In this document: one piece after another, positions 63,238 through 64,000 of the stretch | How the letters are laid out: every line of letters starts with the position of its first letter | How positions within the stretch are numbered: the stretch's first letter is position 1 | Assembly: GCF_000332475.2 (NCBI RefSeq) | Contig: NZ_AOGX02000015.1 | Coordinates: 558,001 to 622,000, forward strand | DNA length: 64,000 nucleotides | Direction of reading: 5' to 3' | Source: Leptospira yanagawae serovar Saopaulo str. Sao Paulo = ATCC 700523 | GTDB taxonomy: Bacteria > Spirochaetota > Leptospiria > Leptospirales > Leptospiraceae | The notes under the pieces: model-generated | Database searches by the model: none | What the model was told of the DNA's origin: nothing | Seen by the model: the letters and a program-made list of their open reading frames with translations, nothing else | Position numbers and translations under genes: made by a program

Positions 63238-63669
63238 ATGAAACACGAATGGATTTGTCCAAGTTGCCAAACAAAAGTTAGTTTTTTGAAACTAATGTCC
63301 TATGTCCCACCCTTTACAATGAAGTGTAACAATTGTAAGGAAAGGATGCAGGTGGAAAAAAGTCCTGTCGTTAGTTTTGTTATTTTGTTCACCTACTTGA
63401 TGTCGGTTTTGGTTTATTTTACTTTAGGGATAAGGGAGCAATTCCATTGGTTCCCAGGTTTTGACCCTTCCCTTGTTTCCGTAACCTTGGTCGTGATCAT
63501 CGTCATCGTAACAGAAGGTATCATTTATTTTTTATACCAAACCTATAAAATACAGTTAGTCAAAGAGAACTCATTTTTTTCCAATCATTATCTTTGGACA
63601 TTGATTGTACCGATCATGATTTTATTTTTTTTCATGAAAGGTTGTCGTTTTTTTCCCGTATTACCATAG
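63238..63669 (+). CDS. Zinc-ribbon membrane protein, hypothetical
   Basis: The 143-residue product has an N-terminal zinc ribbon (CPSC and CNNC at residues about 7-31) followed by three hydrophobic helices (SFVILFTYLMSVLVYFTLG; SVTLVVIIVIVTEGIIYFL; LWTLIVPIMILFFFMKG). I do not recognise the family. It starts 44 bases after the ankyrin gene and seems to be in the same operon. Confidence 0.7.
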   Translation: MKHEWICPSCQTKVSFLKLMSYVPPFTMKCNNCKERMQVEKSPVVSFVILFTYLMSVLVYFTLGIREQFHWFPGFDPSLVSVTLVVIIVIVTEGIIYFLYQTYKIQLVKENSFFSNHYLWTLIVPIMILFFFMKGCRFFPVLP

Positions 63670-63680
63670 TTCGACTTTCT

Positions 63681-64000
63681 GTGCAAACTCCATTCAATAT
63701 CTATTTTCATCCAAACGAATTAGAAGGTACTGCCTATATCGAATTTTTACCTGGCAATTACTTAGGCAAATGTTGGAATGAGAATTCGATTTTTCTGGAT
63801 GAAAACACATTTTCTATTTTTGAAGATGTATTCGAAGAGATCATCGAAAGTTATGACCATTATGCATTCCAGGAACTTTCGGAATCAAAATTTGATGTTT
63901 TACTGCAATCTTTAGGAATACGATTGGAAGAAATCAGAAACGATTCCCTTTTTTCTAAATCAGGCAAAACACTTTCACTACCAGAAAAAGAGCTGATTCA
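63681..64000 (+). CDS. Hypothetical protein, 3' end beyond the window
   Basis: A reading frame open to the last base begins at GTG 63681, 12 bases after the preceding stop; a TTG at 63642 in the same frame would overlap it. The visible part is at least 106 residues, acidic and aromatic (NIYFHPNELEGTAYIEFL, FSIFEDVFEEIIESYDHYAF). It appears soluble. I do not recognise the family. Codon usage matches the neighbours, so it is likely real. Confidence 0.6.
   Translation, partial: MQTPFNIYFHPNELEGTAYIEFLPGNYLGKCWNENSIFLDENTFSIFEDVFEEIIESYDHYAFQELSESKFDVLLQSLGIRLEEIRNDSLFSKSGKTLSLPEKELI

Overview
The window is a piece of a Leptospira chromosome, most likely from a saprophytic or low-virulence species. 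The grounds are the AT-rich composition, the many signal-peptide and lipoprotein hypotheticals, flagellar genes of the FlbD-MotA-MotB-FliL type, a KDO/LPS gene (kdsB), and several Leptospira-style families such as SBBP propeller lipoproteins and adenylate cyclases with hydrophobic N-termini. No rRNA, tRNA, CRISPR array or replication origin was recognised. Both ends cut through open reading frames.

Layout. 1-8.5 kb: an edge hypothetical, a TonB-ExbD-ExbD-ExbB energy-transduction operon, a BtuF-like binding protein, a Trk/Ktr potassium uptake pair and an adenosine-deaminase-like enzyme, nearly all on the minus strand. 8.5-10.2 kb: an in-frame chimera of a MATE transporter N-terminus and a patatin phospholipase C-terminus, followed by a HigBA toxin-antitoxin pair. 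10.2-16.1 kb: an SPFH/zinc-ribbon operon and a DUF1549/DUF1553 plus DUF1501 pair. 16.1-21.2 kb: an accessory island. It holds AT-rich gene cassettes (a TPR protein; a toxin-antitoxin pair with a small lipoprotein; a membrane-anchored acyl-carrier-like protein) separated by two homologous palindromic elements of about 160 bp that resemble integron attC sites. Two same-length IS3-family (IS407-group) elements in opposite orientation have inserted there, one inside an attC-like site and one inside the acyl-carrier gene.

21-34 kb: a porin, gmd, an adenylate cyclase, STAS and cyclic-nucleotide-binding proteins, VWA/TPR proteins, a Nudix hydrolase, RNase D, and purF-queD-queC. 34-46 kb: a single-blade SBBP remnant, a pntAb-pntB transhydrogenase without an adjacent alpha-1 subunit, a NarL-type regulator, then a minus-strand run lysC, SurA-like, radical SAM, SpsF/PseG-like, TPR. 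46-64 kb: small lipoproteins, an MDR oxidoreductase, MCE and glycosyltransferase genes, the flbD-motA-motB-fliL-kdsB cluster, a KefB-like antiporter, a TolC-HlyD-ABC export operon whose ABC ATPase domain has lost every catalytic motif, and a plus-strand set ending in an AAC(3)-I-like acetyltransferase and an ankyrin lipoprotein.

The most notable items are the integron-like cassette array without a visible integrase, the restorable gene split by an IS, the MATE-patatin chimera and the catalytically dead ABC exporter. All functional statements come from reading the sequence and from family knowledge; no database search was run.
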